From NCBI GenBank assembly GCA_024400715.1, contig JAKSMH010000068.1, positions 1-6,334 of the forward strand: a DNA stretch of 6,334 bases. Reading direction: 5' to 3'. The notes under the pieces were generated by a model. The model was not told the origin of the DNA. It searched no databases and saw only the letters and a program-made list of their open reading frames with translations. This stretch comes from Bacteroidales bacterium (GTDB lineage: Bacteria > Bacteroidota > Bacteroidia > Bacteroidales > WCHB1-69). The number at the start of each line of letters is the position of its first letter. The first letter of the stretch is position 1. The position numbers and the translations under genes were made by a program. This document shows positions 5,514 to 6,334 of this stretch, piece by piece.

Positions 5514-6334
5514 ATGTCTATCAGCAAAGAAGAAAAATACAAAGCCTTACTTCCGATCATTCAATCGTTATTGGAAGACGAAACTGACGAAATCGCCCAA
5601 ATGGCCAACCTGTCAGCCATTCTGCAACAGGAATTTGGCTTTTGGTGGACGGGGTTTTATCGTGTGATGGATAGGCAGTTGGTATTAGGACCGTTTCAGG
5701 GACCCATTGCCTGCACGCGCATTGCCCACGGCAAAGGCGTTTGCGGCACGGCGTGGGCAGCGGCACACACCATCATCGTGCCTGATGTCGAACAATTTCC
5801 CGGCCACATAGCATGCTCTTCCGAATCACGTAGCGAAATCGTGGTTCCCGTATGGAGAAATAATGAAATTGTCGCCGTTTTGGACATCGACAGCCGCGAA
5901 CTCAACACCTTCGACGCCATTGACGAAAAATACCTAGAGCAAATCGGCAGCTTTTTGTACCCTGAAGAACAAGACATTTGGTTTGCCGCTGGCTGCTTTT
6001 GGGGAGCGCAGAAATTTTTCAAATTGGTAAAAGGCGTCATTTTTACAGAAGTCGGATTTGTCAATGGAAACGCCGAAAATCCCACTTACAAAGAAGTCTA
6101 TACCGACACCACAGGCCATGCCGAATGTGTGCACGTACGCTACCTGCCAAAAGTGGTTTCGTTGGCAGAACTCACCCAACTATACTTTAAGATTATCGAC
6201 CCATTGAGTTTAAACCAGCAAGGCGAAGACAAAGGAACTCGCTATAGAACAGGCGTTTACTATAAAAACGACAAGGATCTGGCCATCATTAAAACTATTT
6301 TTGAACAAGAAGAACGCTCTTTAGGGACAAAATT
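5514..6334 (+). CDS. Fused free-methionine-(R)-sulfoxide reductase / MsrA (3' end outside window)
   Basis: This is an open frame of 273 codons that runs off the right edge. Residues about 1-147 are a GAF-fold free-methionine-(R)-sulfoxide reductase (fRMsr, YebR type). GPFQGPIACTRI, GKGVCGTAWA, FPGHIAC and SEIVVPV carry the three family cysteines (C67, C77, C101), and VLDIDS follows at 122-127. After a linker of only about ten residues, a peptide methionine-(S)-sulfoxide reductase domain (MsrA) begins. The catalytic motif GCFWG is at 160-164 (nucleophile C161, codon 5994-5996), followed by NPTYKEV (189-195), GHAE (201-204), the IDPLSLNQQG segment (228-237) and GTRYRTGVYY (241-250). The residue after GCFWGA is Q where E is usual. 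The MsrA C-terminus, where resolving cysteines often lie, is missing. There is no signal peptide, so it is cytoplasmic. The only methionines are M1, M30 and M52, so no ATG could start the MsrA part separately. Expected role: reduction of free Met-R-O plus free and protein Met-S-O, recycled by thioredoxin. Confidence 0.92.
   Translation, partial: MSISKEEKYKALLPIIQSLLEDETDEIAQMANLSAILQQEFGFWWTGFYRVMDRQLVLGPFQGPIACTRIAHGKGVCGTAWAAAHTIIVPDVEQFPGHIACSSESRSEIVVPVWRNNEIVAVLDIDSRELNTFDAIDEKYLEQIGSFLYPEEQDIWFAAGCFWGAQKFFKLVKGVIFTEVGFVNGNAENPTYKEVYTDTTGHAECVHVRYLPKVVSLAELTQLYFKIIDPLSLNQQGEDKGTRYRTGVYYKNDKDLAIIKTIFEQEERSLGTK

Noticed and set aside
5557..6190. Open frames on both strands overlapping the reductase fusion
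   Set aside because: All are out-of-frame or antisense to a gene with unmistakable fRMsr and MsrA motifs.

Overview
The window looks like chromosomal DNA of a Bacteroidota bacterium, probably order Bacteroidales. Three things point there: several gene starts are preceded by the Bacteroides-type -7 promoter box TAnnTTTG (with a TTG-like -33 element in two cases), no start has a convincing Shine-Dalgarno sequence, and the gene at 3760-5487 encodes a DUF4153-type membrane protein of the form common in Bacteroidales. The standard genetic code fits every gene. No mobile element, CRISPR array, integrase or rRNA is visible.

Layout, left to right: (1) 24-1217, minus strand, a complete 12-helix MFS transporter. 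(2) 1218-1278, a short divergent promoter region serving both the transporter and a tRNA. (3) 1279-1356, plus strand, tRNA-Val(CAC) with encoded CCA, followed by a rho-independent terminator at about 1379-1415. (4) 1416-1516, a short spacer with no recognisable gene, then a promoter at 1517-1547. (5) 1575-2024, plus strand, a small AT-rich gene for a 149-residue multi-helix membrane protein I do not recognise, with a terminator-like hairpin at 2064-2107. (6) 2095-3546, minus strand, a DUF2079 membrane protein, likely of the GT-C glycosyltransferase fold, convergent with the previous gene. (7) 3547-3759, a divergent intergenic region with -7 boxes in both directions. (8) 3760-5487, plus strand, the DUF4153 membrane protein. 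(9) 5514 to the window end, plus strand, a gene starting 26 bases after the previous stop and running off the window. It encodes a fusion of free-methionine-(R)-sulfoxide reductase (GAF fold) with MsrA (peptide methionine-(S)-sulfoxide reductase).

The fused reductase is the most striking gene. Its two domains have opposite stereospecificity, so a single polypeptide could in principle reduce both diastereomers of free methionine sulfoxide as well as protein-bound Met-S-sulfoxide. It is probably cotranscribed with the DUF4153 gene, since no terminator or clear promoter lies between them. The second notable feature is the tRNA-Val, which has C at the normally invariant U33 position and a C12-A23 mismatch in the D stem. 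The other genes look like ordinary chromosomal genes, and I see no single multi-gene system linking them.
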